Source: Pseudoneurospora amorphoporcata
Taxonomy: Eukaryota > Ascomycota > Sordariomycetes > Sordariales > Sordariaceae
Direction of reading: 5' to 3'
DNA length: 64,000 nucleotides
Assembly (NCBI GenBank): GCA_033297205.1
Contig: MU859068.1
Span: 186,001-250,000, forward strand
Shown in pieces: positions 45,452-57,410 of the stretch (its first letter is position 1; every line of letters starts with the position of its first letter). Under the pieces are notes generated by a model that saw nothing but the letters and a program-made list of their open reading frames with translations, did no database searches and was not told the DNA's origin. The position numbers and the translations under genes were made by a program.

Positions 45452-45959
45452 TCAATACCGCCTAATACTCCTCAACGTCTGATCCAACTTGACAAGCACC
45501 TCATCCTTCTCCTTAACCGCCTCCTGCCTCTGTTTCTCCGCAACCGTCAGCTCCTCCTCCAGCTCCTTGATGCTCTGCATCTGGTCGTGCTCGCTATTAT
45601 CGAGCCCGGGCAAGCTAGAAATCAGGTACTCGATCTGCTGCTCTCGTGTAATAAGATCGCGCGCGAGCTCGAGCTGCCCCGCTTGGAACACGTCGGGCGG
45701 GAGGGTGTCGACTTCGGGCGGCTGGTCAGCTTTGGAGGGCGCGATGGTGTCCTTTGGGCCAAAGGTTTTGAGGTCGTGGTGGCGGTCGATGTAGAAGTAG
45801 GTGGCTATGAATTGCTCCATTAGCTGTGGCGGAGGGCAGGAAGTTAGCTATTTTTCGAGGGAAGCGACGGGCGGAAAGGGAAAGCGCCCGAGGTTTGGGG
45901 ATGTGAGGAAGACGGACCTGGTCGACAGCCTCTTGGAGTTGCGAGAGACGGTCGCTCAT
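45452..45959 (-). CDS. med21: Mediator complex subunit MED21 (SRB7)
   Basis: Exons 45959-45918 and 45823-45452 give 137 residues, close to yeast Srb7 (140). MED21 is a middle-module Mediator subunit that pairs with MED7 and is essential for RNA polymerase II transcription. The opening MSDRLSQLQEAVDQLMEQF, followed by a proline-rich linker and a C-terminal coiled coil (SIKELEEELTVAEKQRQEAV) ending in IRRY, is the normal MED21 plan. The intron has a less common GTCCGT donor, but the frame joins exactly between Q14 and L15. The gene is divergent from the RRG7-like gene. Confidence 0.9.
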
Positions 45960-46832
45960 TGTGGTGGTGTTGGTGTTGGGAGGTTTGCGACGAACGCAGG
46001 GGAGTTTCGAAGCTGTGAAGAGGATTGATTTGCGCAGACGGGCAGATGATTGTCGCAGTGGTGGCGTTCGGTGTCGCAACGCGATCGTGGTCGCCCTCGA
46101 CGACGGGAAGACAGGAAGCTGTCACTGTCAGGACGGAACGAACTGAACGCTTGAACCGCGACGACGGGGGGGGATGTGCATCATGGTGCATGCAGGATCC
46201 AGACGGGATGGAACCACTATTGTCAGGGAAAAAGGATTGTAGCCAATGGAATTTGGATTGCTTTGATTGGAAGAAGATGATTCTGGAGAGAAAACCAGAA
46301 CCTCCAACGGCCTGGGGAGGCCGTCTTTAAATACAGTAAAACCATCGAGAAGCTTCCTTCCCATCAGGCTTGTGTAAGTCACTGACTTCCCAATCTAAAT
46401 CTACAGCTTCCTTATAATTCTAATCTTCCTTCCTAACTTCAACAGGCCCCTTCTATTTATATGGATGATACTTTCCTCCCAGAGACTATCGCGGGGTAGG
46501 TGCCCATGGCCCCGCAAGTCAGGTGCAGAGGTCCCGCAAGCCAGGTGCAGGCCGGGTGCCCTGACAACTATTGACACAATGCGACCCACTACGAATTGGG
46601 AGCTTCATCCAATGAGAGGGAAGAACTCGGCTGTGGTTGATCCCATTTGATTTTCTGCATTCATACAAAGTTCAAATAACACGATATTTACACTGATTCT
46701 TTGTCGAATTGACATGGAAATAACAGGGTCAGCTTGACACAGCAATCCTCCAGTCAATTGGCTGTACGAAAGCTTTACAGAAAAAAAGCATCACGAATAT
46801 CGAATATCACAGGGCACAGGCTAAACATCACC
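45960..46832. other. Divergent intergenic region
   Basis: This region lies between med21 (minus) and the RRG7-like gene (plus). It should contain both promoters. The open frame of the RRG7-like gene runs upstream to 46734 without an ATG. Nothing else is recognised. Confidence 0.5.
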
Positions 46833-47693
46833 ATGAGGCCCATGACTATACGACTTTCCCGGCTCAGCCCCCGAGTGCGCCGACTATATTGCATGCCGGG
46901 TTCTCAGCCGCTTCGATGCTTCTCCTCCGACCATGCACCGAATCCAGAAGATACTCCCGCCGAGTCCTCCCCAGTCCCTGTGTCGAGCACCACGAACGCC
47001 TCAGATACACAAGGACATACTGATTCCAACATTCCCCTATCCAAGTCCTCCAACCACCACAACCTCGCTTCGTTCCTCCAGTATGCCAAGCGCACCGGTC
47101 TCGGTCAGGAAACCACCATTTTCGTCGGAACACACTACGAATACACCGTATCTTCCCTCTTAGCCGCGTACGGCTTCTCTCTGAACCGGGTAGGCGGGCA
47201 ACACGATTTCGGGATCGATCTCCTCGGCACCTGGTCCGTACCGACGGCCGAACGTCCGCTGCGCGTCATCGTGCAATGCAAGGCCATCCAGAACACCCGT
47301 CCTCATTTGATCCGGGAGCTGGAGGGCGCCTTTGTGGGAGCGCCAGTTGGATGGAGAGGCTCGGAAGTATTTGGCGTCTTGGTGGCCTCGAAAATAGCCA
47401 CAAAGGGAACCCGAGACGCGCTGGCGAGGAGCAGGTGGCCTTTGGTGTTCATCGGGTGCTCTAGGGAGGGGAACGTTGAACAGCTGCTATGGAATCACCG
47501 CGCCGAGCAGGAAGGGCTGCAGGGATTGGGTGTTGCGAAGCGACATTCTCCCGAGGGCGGGGAGCAGTTGGTGTTGACGCACAAGGGAAAACATCTTCCG
47601 TTCAAGAAAGTGGAAGGGTCGCCGGGGACGTTGAGCGATACTGAGCAAGGTGAAGTGTCGGAAAGTATAGATAGAAAAGATGATTCCGCTTGA
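46833..47693 (+). CDS. RRG7-like mitochondrial protein with restriction-endonuclease fold
   Basis: A single exon gives 286 residues from the first ATG of the frame. The N-terminal ~35 residues are rich in Arg and Ser with no acidic residues (MRPMTIRLSRLSPRVRRLYC), a typical mitochondrial presequence. The body matches yeast Rrg7 (DUF2034), needed for respiratory growth. A PD-(D/E)xK nuclease core is readable: glutamate in GTHYEYTV (E103), aspartate in GIDLLGTW (D129) and QCKA (Q148, K150), with RELEGAF after it. Residues after ~250 are probably disordered. A nuclease activity is a prediction; to my knowledge the yeast protein is known by its respiratory phenotype. The gene lies tail to tail, 182 bp from the next minus-strand gene. 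Confidence 0.82.
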   Translation: MRPMTIRLSRLSPRVRRLYCMPGSQPLRCFSSDHAPNPEDTPAESSPVPVSSTTNASDTQGHTDSNIPLSKSSNHHNLASFLQYAKRTGLGQETTIFVGTHYEYTVSSLLAAYGFSLNRVGGQHDFGIDLLGTWSVPTAERPLRVIVQCKAIQNTRPHLIRELEGAFVGAPVGWRGSEVFGVLVASKIATKGTRDALARSRWPLVFIGCSREGNVEQLLWNHRAEQEGLQGLGVAKRHSPEGGEQLVLTHKGKHLPFKKVEGSPGTLSDTEQGEVSESIDRKDDSA

Positions 47694-47875
47694 TGTTGAT
47701 GACACATTCGAGAATGTGAGAGATACGCTGTGTAAATGTAATTCCATGCCCAGGCTGATATACACGGCAGGTGTTGAAGCCAGTATCACCCAAAAGTCCA
47801 ACGGCACGGGGCTATAAATATCTCAAGACCTGCCGAGTAGGCGGCTGGACATTCGCTGAGTTGAGTGGGATGATC

Positions 47876-48436
47876 TTAGTCTTCCCAAATCGCAGCCTTG
47901 GCCTTCAACGCCTCCTCCTCCGCCTTCTTCTTCCGCTCTCTCTCCTCCTCCTTCCTCTTCCGCTCCTTCTCGCGCAAGTTCCGGTCGTAAGCCTTTTGCT
48001 CCTCGCTCAGTTTGACTTTTATTCCAAGAGCACCGGCAATCATGCGGCGGGCTACTGCGTCCGTCTTTTCGGGTCTCTTGTACTCTGATGACGCAGTGCT
48101 GCTGGCGCCGCTTGGCCCAGTGAAGTCGAGGAATGGTGGAACGGAAGTGGTGGTTGATGGTTCTGGCTTTCTGCTGCGTGAAGGTGGAGGAGAGGGAGCT
48201 CTCTCTTCATCGTCACTGTTGTTGTCGTCCTCCCACGATTCCGGCTCCGCACCAAATTCACGCTCACGCTCAGACTTTTGTTCGGTTTTGGCCTCGGGCT
48301 CGGACTCCGAACTGACATCTTCGTCTTCCCAACTGTCGGCGACAGGCTCTGCCTTCTTAGCCTTGGATTTGGGAGTGTTTTTGAGTGACATCTTTGAGAC
48401 CCCGGAGGCAATGTCGTCTGATGTAGGTGGCGCCAT
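47876..48436 (-). CDS. Small charged coiled-coil protein, function unknown
   Basis: A single exon of 186 residues. The first ~110 residues are acidic and Ser-rich with two SWED motifs (DSWEDEDVSSES and PESWEDDNNSD). A short conserved-looking block follows (RPEKTDAVARRMIAGALGIKV), then a Lys/Glu/Arg helix that runs to the end, AAIWED. The central block has the look of a family signature, and I have an impression of similar fungal proteins, but I cannot name the family with confidence. It shares the intergenic region at 48437-49279 with mitochondrial Lon, transcribed the other way. No signal peptide or membrane segment is seen. Confidence 0.75.
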   Translation of the reverse strand: MAPPTSDDIASGVSKMSLKNTPKSKAKKAEPVADSWEDEDVSSESEPEAKTEQKSEREREFGAEPESWEDDNNSDDEERAPSPPPSRSRKPEPSTTTSVPPFLDFTGPSGASSTASSEYKRPEKTDAVARRMIAGALGIKVKLSEEQKAYDRNLREKERKRKEEERERKKKAEEEALKAKAAIWED

Positions 48437-49279
48437 GTTGGTGGATATATGCTTAGGCTGAAGTGTTGTTGAATAAGTGTAAGCTCCAATGACTATATAG
48501 CTAGTCGAAAGATGCTGTCTGATCGGTTGATGTAGTAGAGCTGGCGGTCGGCGATTGTGATATAAGTGTTTTTAAGTTAAAGAAGTCGATGGACTGGAGT
48601 ATCGAGTTGTTAGAGGTACTGATATGGACATAGGCAGCGAAACGTGCCTGCTGTTGCCCCGCTCCGGATCGGTGCTGCTATGCTCGCCGTAACCTCTCCG
48701 GTAGTAGTTCCAGGCGGCGGAGGTGTCATAGGTGCGATCTATACCGCAACTGGTCAAGCGGCTTGGCAGCCAGAGCTGTTAGCGGGCAGGTACGTACCTT
48801 TTGTACCGTGACGCAACCGGGACGGTACCTAGAAGACAGTAATTCCTCCATCTTCTACCGCCGCCGGCCGAAAACCGAGGGAGCTTCGCTGTTCGCCTTC
48901 CCGTCGAGTTGATTATTCATACATATTTGTGCCAGACACAGAGAGTCATGGGCCTTGGGTTTCTGGGAGTTGTCGTCCTACCTCGCTACTCGCACTGAAT
49001 AGAACCAGCGGCAAAGGCCTCCTCATCTTTTTATCTTTGACTGTGTATTATTTTGCAACTGTAAACTTTTTTCCCAAATCCCGCCGCATCGCTGCATCCC
49101 CATCCCCCACCGCGCCGCGACCTCTTCCGCCATCCCACTCTCACCACCTTCATTCTCCCCTCCGTCGCCTTTGGTCCGATTCTGGGCCCGCGCTCCCCAA
49201 TCAGACGACGCTGCTCACGAAGCTCGACCTTTAGGATACCCCCCTCCCCAGACCCTCTCGACATTGCCTGTATCTCAAT
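48437..49279. other. Divergent promoter between the small coiled-coil gene and Lon
   Basis: 843 bp that must serve both neighbours. It contains a pyrimidine-rich leader before the Lon ATG. No clear heat-shock element was found. No gene is recognised. Confidence 0.5.
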
Positions 49280-52200
49280 ATGCTGTCCCGACAGCGCATC
49301 CCGCGCATCCTCGCGTCGAGGACCTTGTTCGCGCATTCGATCAGGTCTTCCAGCTTGACAACTTCTTCGATACGCCCTCTCGCAGCGGCTGGCCAACATG
49401 CTGTGACCCGGCCTCGACACGAAAGATCGACGAACCTCTCGAGTTTCTCGACTTACACTGCTTTGGGGAAGAAGAGCGACAAGGGCTTTTTCGACAACTC
49501 GATCGAGCCGCTATCAGAGGACGAGCGCAAAGCAAACGTTGAACACGCCGAGGCCGAAGGAAAGGAGGAGGAGACCGAATCGAAACAGGCCAAGTCCAAG
49601 TCCAAGTCCTCGACCTCGGATGCCCCGGCGGCGCCAGAAGATGGAAAGGCTAGCGCTGCCGGCGGTTCATCTGCTGGCTCAGGCTCGGGCGCCGACGGTG
49701 GTTCCGGAGACGGTGGCAAGCGAGGCCGCAAGCCCGGTGATAAGGCATTAGCGAAGCCCGTTGTACCGGAGATCTACCCCCAGGTCATGGCGATCCCTAT
49801 AGCAAAGCGACCGCTGTTCCCCGGTTTCTACAAGGCCATCACCATCAAGGACCCCAATGTGGCTGCTGCTATTACAGAGATGATCAAGCGCGGACAGCCA
49901 TACGTGGGAGCTTTCTTGTTCAAGGACGAGAACGCCGACGACGATATTATTCGGAACCGCGACGATGTCTACGACGTCGGTGTTTTTGCGCAGATTACCA
50001 GCGCTTTCCCTATGAACAGCCAGAACGGGGAGGGTGCTAGTCTCACCGCGATCCTTTACCCCCACCGGAGAATCAAGCTGTCGGAGCTTATTCCTCCTGG
50101 CTCTCCTGAGGCTGCTTCAATCGATAGTGCGAAGGAGGGTGCTGTCCCTGAGCCGATTCCCAGGGTGACCGACGAGTCCGAGCAAAAGGGTGACGTGGTG
50201 GCGAGTTTTGAAGAAAGCGCCGTGACACCTAGGCCCGAACCAAGCCAGAAGCCCTACGAGCCGACATCGTTCCTCAAAAAGTATCCTGTCAGTCTTGTTA
50301 ATGTAGAGAACTTGACGGAGGAACCCTACGACCCCAAGAGCCAGGTTATCAAAGCCGTTACGAACGAAATTGTAAACGTGTTCAAGGAGGTCGCCAGCAT
50401 GAACAGCCTCTTCCGGGATCAGATTTCCACCTTTAGTATGAGCCAGTCGACCGGTAATGTCATGGCTGAGCCAGCCAAGCTTGCCGATTTTGCCGCTGCT
50501 GTCAGCGCCGGCGAGCCTGCTGAGCTTCAGGAGGTCCTTTCCACCCTGAACGTGGAGGAAAGGATGCACAAGGCTCTTCTTGTCCTGAAGAAGGAGCACG
50601 TTAACGCTCAGCTCCAGTCCAAGATTACCAAGGATGTAGAGCAGAAGATCACCAAGCGCCAGCGTGAATACTGGCTTATGGAGCAGATGAAGGGTATCAG
50701 GCGTGAGCTTGGTATCGAGTCTGACGGCAAGGACAAGCTTGTAGAAAAGTTCAAAGAGCTCGCCGACAAGTTGGCTATGCCTGAAGCCGTACGCAAGGTG
50801 TTTGATGACGAGCTGAACAAGCTCGCTCACCTTGAGCCCGCCGCTTCCGAGTTCAATGTTACGCGCAACTACTTGGACTGGCTCACCAACATTCCTTGGG
50901 GCCAGAGCAGCGCCGAGAACTTCGACATCCTGAACGCTGTGAAGGTACTGGACGAGGATCACTATGGTCTCAAGGATGTCAAGGATCGTATTCTCGAGTT
51001 CATTGCTGTCGGCAAGCTCCGCGGCACCGTTGAGGGCAAGATTCTCTGCTTCGTCGGCCCTCCAGGTGTCGGTAAGACTTCCATTGGCAAGTCGATTGCT
51101 CGCGCACTTGGTCGCCAGTACTACCGCTTCAGTGTTGGTGGTCTCACCGATGTTGCCGAAATCAAGGGTCACCGCCGGACGTACGTTGGTGCCCTTCCCG
51201 GCCGTGTCATCCAGGCCCTCAAGAAGTGCAAGACCGAGAACCCCTTGATCTTGATCGACGAAATCGACAAGATTGGTCGTGGCTACCAGGGAGATCCCTC
51301 GTCTGCACTTCTCGAGCTCTTGGATCCCGAGCAGAACGGCTCTTTCCTGGACCACTACCTGGATGTCCCTGTTGATCTGTCCAAGGTCCTTTTCGTCTGC
51401 ACGGCTAACCTGACGGACACCATTCCTCGCCCCCTTCTCGACCGTATGGAGGTAATCAGACTCTCTGGATACGTCGCCGATGAGAAGATGGCCATTGCCG
51501 AGAAGTATCTTGCTCCTCAGGCTCAGGAGATGGCTGGCCTCAAGGGTGTTGACGTGCAGCTAACAAAGGATGCGATCGAGGAGCTCAACAAGTCTTATTG
51601 CCGTGAGTCAGGTGTTCGTAACCTCAAGAAGAAGATTGAGCAGGTCTACCGCAAGTCTGCCCTGAAGATCGTTCAGGACCTTGGCGAGGAGGCCCTTCCC
51701 GAGTCTGAAGCTCTCACTGGGGAGGGTAAGGCTGCCCAGAAGGAGACCGAGAAGAAGAGGAGCGAGGAGGCTGAGTCCGATAAGACCAGCAGCCCCAAGG
51801 CCGCCACCGAAGCTTCTGAGAAGGAAACCACGGAGAAGCCTCGGGTCGCCATGAAGGTTCCCGAGGACGTCCATGTCGTTATTAACAAGGACAACCTCAA
51901 GGACTACGTTGGACCCCCAATCTTCACTTCTGACAGGCTCTATGATGTGACACCCCCTGGTGTCACCATGGGTCTGGCCTGGACCTCCATGGGTGGCGCT
52001 GCCATGTATGTCGAGTCTATCCTCCAGAGCGCGCTCACCTCCAAGAGCTCGCCATCTCTCGAGATTACCGGCAACCTTAAGACGGTCATGAAGGAGTCCT
52101 CCGCCATCGCCTACTCGTACGCCAAGGCGGTCATGGCCAAGGACTTCCCGAAGAACCGCTTCTTCGACAAGGCCAAGATTCACGTGCACGTTCCCGAGGG

Positions 52201-52665
52201 CGCCGTGCAAAAGGATGGTCCTTCGGCCGGTATCACCATGACGACCTCTCTGTTGTCCCTTGCGCTCGATACTCCTATTGATCCTCAGATTGCCATGACT
52301 GGTGAGCTGACCCTCACCGGCAAGGTGCTCCGCATCGGTGGGTTGAGGGAGAAGACTGTGGCCGCTAGGAGAGCTGGTTGCAAGATGGTCGTGTTCCCCG
52401 AGGATAATATGTCTGACTGGCTTGAGCTTCCTGAGGTAAGAAACTCCCTTTCGACTAACTTTAACTTGTTCTTAAAACACCTGCTAACATCTTTGCTCTT
52501 CAGAACGTCAAGGAAGGTATCGAGGGCCGGCCCGTGCGCTGGTACTCCGACGTCTTTGACCTGATTTTCCCCAACCTCGACCGGGAGAAGGCCAACAAGA
52601 GCCGGATCATCGAGGACGACAAGTCCGAGAAGGAGAAGTCCAAGAAGAACGATGAGGACGACTAA
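49280..52665 (+). CDS. pim1: Mitochondrial Lon protease (PIM1)
   Basis: Exons 49280-52435 and 52504-52665 give 1105 residues. Lon is the ATP-dependent serine protease of the mitochondrial matrix that removes damaged proteins and helps maintain mitochondrial DNA. The N-terminus (MLSRQRIPRILASRTLFAHS) is a basic presequence, followed by a Lys/Glu/Ser/Gly-rich linker. The LON substrate-binding domain starts near YPQVMAIPIAKRPLFPGF. The AAA+ module has Walker A GPPGVGKT (593-600) and Walker B LILIDEID. The protease domain has the catalytic Ser-Lys pair: KDGPSAG (S982) and IGGLREK (K1025), 43 residues apart as in E. coli Lon. A charged insert of ~70 residues lies between the AAA+ and protease domains, as in yeast Pim1. 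The single intron near the end (GTAAGA) leaves a 54-codon last exon ending in a Lys/Asp/Glu-rich tail. Confidence 0.97.
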
Positions 52666-55600
52666 ACAGAGAGTTGTACGGCATGTAAGACATGGAACAG
52701 GGTGAGGGAGATTGGCATAGGAAGGAGCCGAGGCTATCTATCTAGCGAAAGAGAGCAGAGCAGAGACAGAGCGGAGGATGGCATCATCATTGGCGTTCAA
52801 GGAATGGAATGGAGTGCGGACTTGGCGGGCGGCGGCGGTTAATAGAGAAACTAATAACCGTCTTCATGTTGAACGGAAACGCAGAGCGTGTTCGTTTCTT
52901 TTGGTTTTGGGGACATACACACACACACCTTTCCAGGAAGGGGGTTTTTACATACAACATACAACATCTTCACTCTATTCTAACACTTTTGAATTTCAGC
53001 GGCCGGCATCGTTGCGTTATTTGTTTCCTGGATATTACCAGAAGTGTACGGAAAACAGTTGATGGTGCTGGATGGTGTGCGCGAGTTCATTGCTTTCACC
53101 GAGATAGGTTTATCACAATTTCCCTACCTACCTCTACCTTCAGATGTCTTTGAAAAGCTCCACATCGAAGTTCATTTCAGGCATGCACTGAACCTGAACG
53201 ATGCCCAGGATGCCTAATGCTACAGTCTGCCCACTTCGCGAACGTCGCTCAAGGAGTCAAGAGAGATCTTGGAAACACAAGCGAGCAACAACCGAGAAGC
53301 AGAGAGGCAGATGATGCGCTCATCGTACAATCCCAATCCACTTACAGCACTACCGTTGCCGCTGTTGCTACCCTCTTCGACCACTCTCACGTATCTCACG
53401 AATCTCGGTTATCCCCTTCCAGGACGAGTCACATATCCCTTTCCAACTGCGGTATTCCATCTAGTCATACGAGCAAAAGAAGCTCGTTCGGTCCCGAGAA
53501 TACGCAAACTGTGGTAACGGGATCTGGTTCGCATATGGACGGTCTCGATATCTTTCCCTAGAGGGAAGTACGGCGTACGTGGAAGACGGTACGAGTAATG
53601 AGGCATGGGTTAAGCGAACTGTATGTACGGCATCCTCAGCGAGTGGACGTGAGTGAGTTGATGCTGCTGATGGGTGCGGATGGAAAAGGGATGGATTCGA
53701 TGGACTCAACACTGTCGCGGGGTAATCAGGATGACTGAGATGGTGATGTTGGTGATATTGTAGATGACATGGTAAGTCCGATTTGTTCGATTCCTTCGGC
53801 TTCCCTTGGACCAAACGTTCTCTCTCTCTCTCTCGATGTTCATCGTCACAAGCATCTATCGAACTCTTGCGAAGTAACAAAGCGGACGTCATATCCTAAC
53901 ACCACTACTTCCCAAAACCATCATTATTGGCCAAGGCTTGTTGATGCCCGAAGTCATGGTCAAATCACTGAATGGCTACGGAGATATCCTGTTACTTTTG
54001 GTGGTCGCTGGTATTGGTATTTTTATTGCACAGTCGTATCTTACCTGTCAGCCGTCAGCTTCCATCATCGACTAATCGGCCGCCGTTGTAGTCCTCTCGT
54101 TGCTCAGATATGATATACTACTGCATATGTGCCCAGAGCCCATAGCATGGCACACATGGCGTATGGTTTGTTGTACCGGTAGTGATATGGTAGGGTATGG
54201 TAGATAGGGTACGTTACCATGCCTGCCATGCCATATACTTCCCACCCCGCCATCCTACCGTCAACGGGAAGCAGAAGGAGAAGGAGAAGAAAAAGAAAAG
54301 GCACCGGGATCGATACCCATCCATACACGTCAAAAGAAATCGAGGAACGGGGCTGCAGCCGAAAGAGCACTTTCTTGCCACTGGCTCCAACTGACTGTGG
54401 TTGGCTGGGCGGGAGTTGAGTCTGCGGCTACGATTGTGTGTTGTTATTTGGCAGCTTGGCCTTTACGCCCGCTTCATATGCGTGCTTGACGTGTAGCCGG
54501 AGACAAGACTGACCAATATGGACTCTATCCGAGAGTGGACAAGGGGGGGTGAACGTGGACGTGCCGTGACGGGAGCGGGGAGGCGGTTGCGGTTTTATGG
54601 TCGAGATGATGGGATCTGGAGCATGTGAAAAGCAAAGAAAAGAAAGGCTGAGAGAGGAGTGTGTTTCCTCAAACCTGGATTTACGACGACAATCACGACG
54701 TCTTGGTCAAGAGACTTTTTTTTTTCAGGAACGCCTACTCAATGCTATGAATGAAAGAGAAAACCGACAATTTCAAGCTTAGGTCCTGAAACCAAGAACC
54801 CAAACCCAGATACCTGCACTACCTACCCAAGTCTTTGGGTGCAATTCGGAATGCCGTCCCCATCCCAACTGCCTCCAGATGTGACAGCTCATGTCTCACG
54901 AGAAAGGATAAGGCGGCTCTGGGCTGGGATGATGAGCGAATACTCTCAAACTGCCGGGCATAGCCAGGATCGGGTGGGTGTCTTCAGGATTCCCAAAAGG
55001 ATACTAATGGCAGGTAATTGCTTCACTCTTTCCCTTTCTCGGAGCCTTATCACGAGAACAGAACATGGAGTGTGATAACGCCATCCCCAAACCGGAGCCT
55101 CGTCCAAGAGGAAGCATCAAAGAGGCTATCTAGTCTACCTACCGGCCAGCTACTCTCGGCTACGCCAAAGCTTTCAGGTTATGCGGCTTAGCAGCCTTTC
55201 TGCCCTTGCCCACTTGCTTGATGCCGGCAACCCCGAAGCGTGCCTGGTACGGACACAACTAAGCAACGGCGTCGGTCTGTCTGACTGAAACTTTGACCGC
55301 CTATATGCAAATCATGCAACGGTCCGAGGGTTTGAGTCGTTCAATTAGGCCACCGAGGTCAGTATTTGTGGCCTTTTCGCTTTGGAAATGATGCATGAGG
55401 AATCAGGATGACGGTCTGATTCACCTCGACATATTATTGAGTGGGCGGGGTTATCTAGCAGGCATTCTTCCACAGTTCGTCAACTAGTAAAACGGGTAGA
55501 TCGGACCTAGCTTCTCCATTCATGATGGCATTCTCAGTTCATCTTGTCAACCCAAGTCTCGAGTGAGTGGAGGATGGTGAAGTGTCTCTGAACAGAAGAC

Positions 55601-57410
55601 GGAAGCGTCTGAAGCGGATCGCCCAGAGCCCCTGTCGACCCGTTGCCCAGAAAGGAAACAGTGCCTTAACAGGGCTGGGAACTGTATCCACTCACACATT
55701 AAACCGCACCCTTCATGAAGCTGGAGCTGAATGGAGGCGGGGAGCATGGAGAATGGAGCTCCTTCTCATCTTTTTCTCTCCTGACACAACCCCTCATTGC
55801 CTCACTCTCTTCAGGCTCGCTTCGCGCGTTAGCGGTTAAACTACCTCTCAGATGATGATCACGGCACGGGGTCTGTTTTTTGGTTTACTCTTTACTGTCG
55901 TCTGGATAAGCGCTGTATCCATGATATATTAAGAGAAAAAGCGATGAGATCATTTCTCTCCAATCCACTTTGGGTTTGAATGGCATACGACAATCGGCCA
56001 AGTCAGGCACTGAGAACGACAAGCTTGAAACCTGTCTCCCCACTACTACAATACCCGCCGAACATGCTAGGGAACAGAAAAGGTCGTACACCCAATGCCT
56101 GGCTGGCATGGAGTCCATGAGATGGATGGCATGCATGTGTTAATTGGGAGTGTTCCAGGCATGCGCCGGCCTTGGTTACACGTCACGGTCTTAAACTCCA
56201 CTGGGAAATGCACCCAGCCCCCGTGCGTGCTCACACCTTTTTCGAGACACAGCCTCCTTCATCCCACTGCCACCATTCCTTTTCCAGAGCTTCAGCATTG
56301 AGTTTGCAGAGTCTGCAGGAAACCCGAAAGGAAGGCCTCAGGACACGAGACCCTGTGCATAACGTGCACTTTGTCAAGGCGGTTCCTGGGGTAGAGAACG
56401 CGGGACCTGAGGTTGGCCTCAAAAAAAGGCCCCCGGGGCAGGGCCAAGACTGCAGGCCAGGGGTAAAAGACGCCTAGGGAGGGATCCATCTCAGGCAGCC
56501 TCAGGTGGCTGTAGGTTGTTTATCACTGGCGTCTATTTGTTGCTCGTTTTACACATCACGATCAGGGCCAATGGCAAGATCCGATAATCAGAGTCAGGCC
56601 AGGCACCTTGAGGGTTGCAACTAAAACCAAGTCACTGGACGATCTGATGGAGGGTCTCATGATGAAAGCTGAAATGTAGAAGGCAGCTTCAACACTCCAT
56701 ATCCTCCACATCACCCAACACACCCCGCAGAACAAATCCTTGGAACTTTCATGCTTTCCCACATCACAAAATCTTGTATCCAAGAGGCATTCATCACGGT
56801 TAACTCGGTAACAGACATAACCCCTCCAACAGCTCACACGTTATCTACAAGGCAACCTCGTGTCCCGATTCACAACTACAAACACAACAAAGTAGCGATC
56901 CGACCCGCAACACCCTTCGACACAGCCCTGGACTAATCAACTTGACTGGGGAGGAGAGGCGGGGAATGATCACTAACCACAAGACTTTCCCTCTCGACAA
57001 CTGAGAAAGAAAGCAAGAAACACAACGCATCTGTTGGTTTCAACTGGGTTTCTTTGTATGGCGTCTTTGAACCGTCGACCACTTCACCAAGCACTGTCAT
57101 TGCTGTTGGATATACGGCGCCTAATGGTATTCGCGCCGGCAGTCTGCATGCTTGCTTATCTTTGAAGAAGCTGTTTTTTCGCCACCAAGTAATTTCAGGG
57201 TTACACAAGGTGCCTGGCGTTTTCTGAAGTTTCTTCAGCTTCTCTTGACTCACGAGTGCTGACCATATAATTCTGTTTAGTCCTCCTCCCTTACAACCCC
57301 CCTGTGTAAACTTTCACACCTCTCAAACCCCAAAGGTCTTATATAATCCAGCATCGATCTTACCTGCAGATGGCGATTGGCCCCCACACCACAATAACTG
57401 GTGGCAAAAA
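52666..57410. other. 4.7-kb gene-free region
   Basis: No frame here is longer than about 145 codons and none looks like a known family. Codon use in these frames is not C-biased, unlike the neighbours. Base composition is ordinary, without the extreme AT richness of RIP-mutated transposons. The last kilobase or so should be promoter and leader of the kinase-like gene and the first few hundred bases the Lon 3' UTR. The middle may hold non-coding transcripts or regulatory DNA, but I see nothing specific. Confidence 0.4.
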
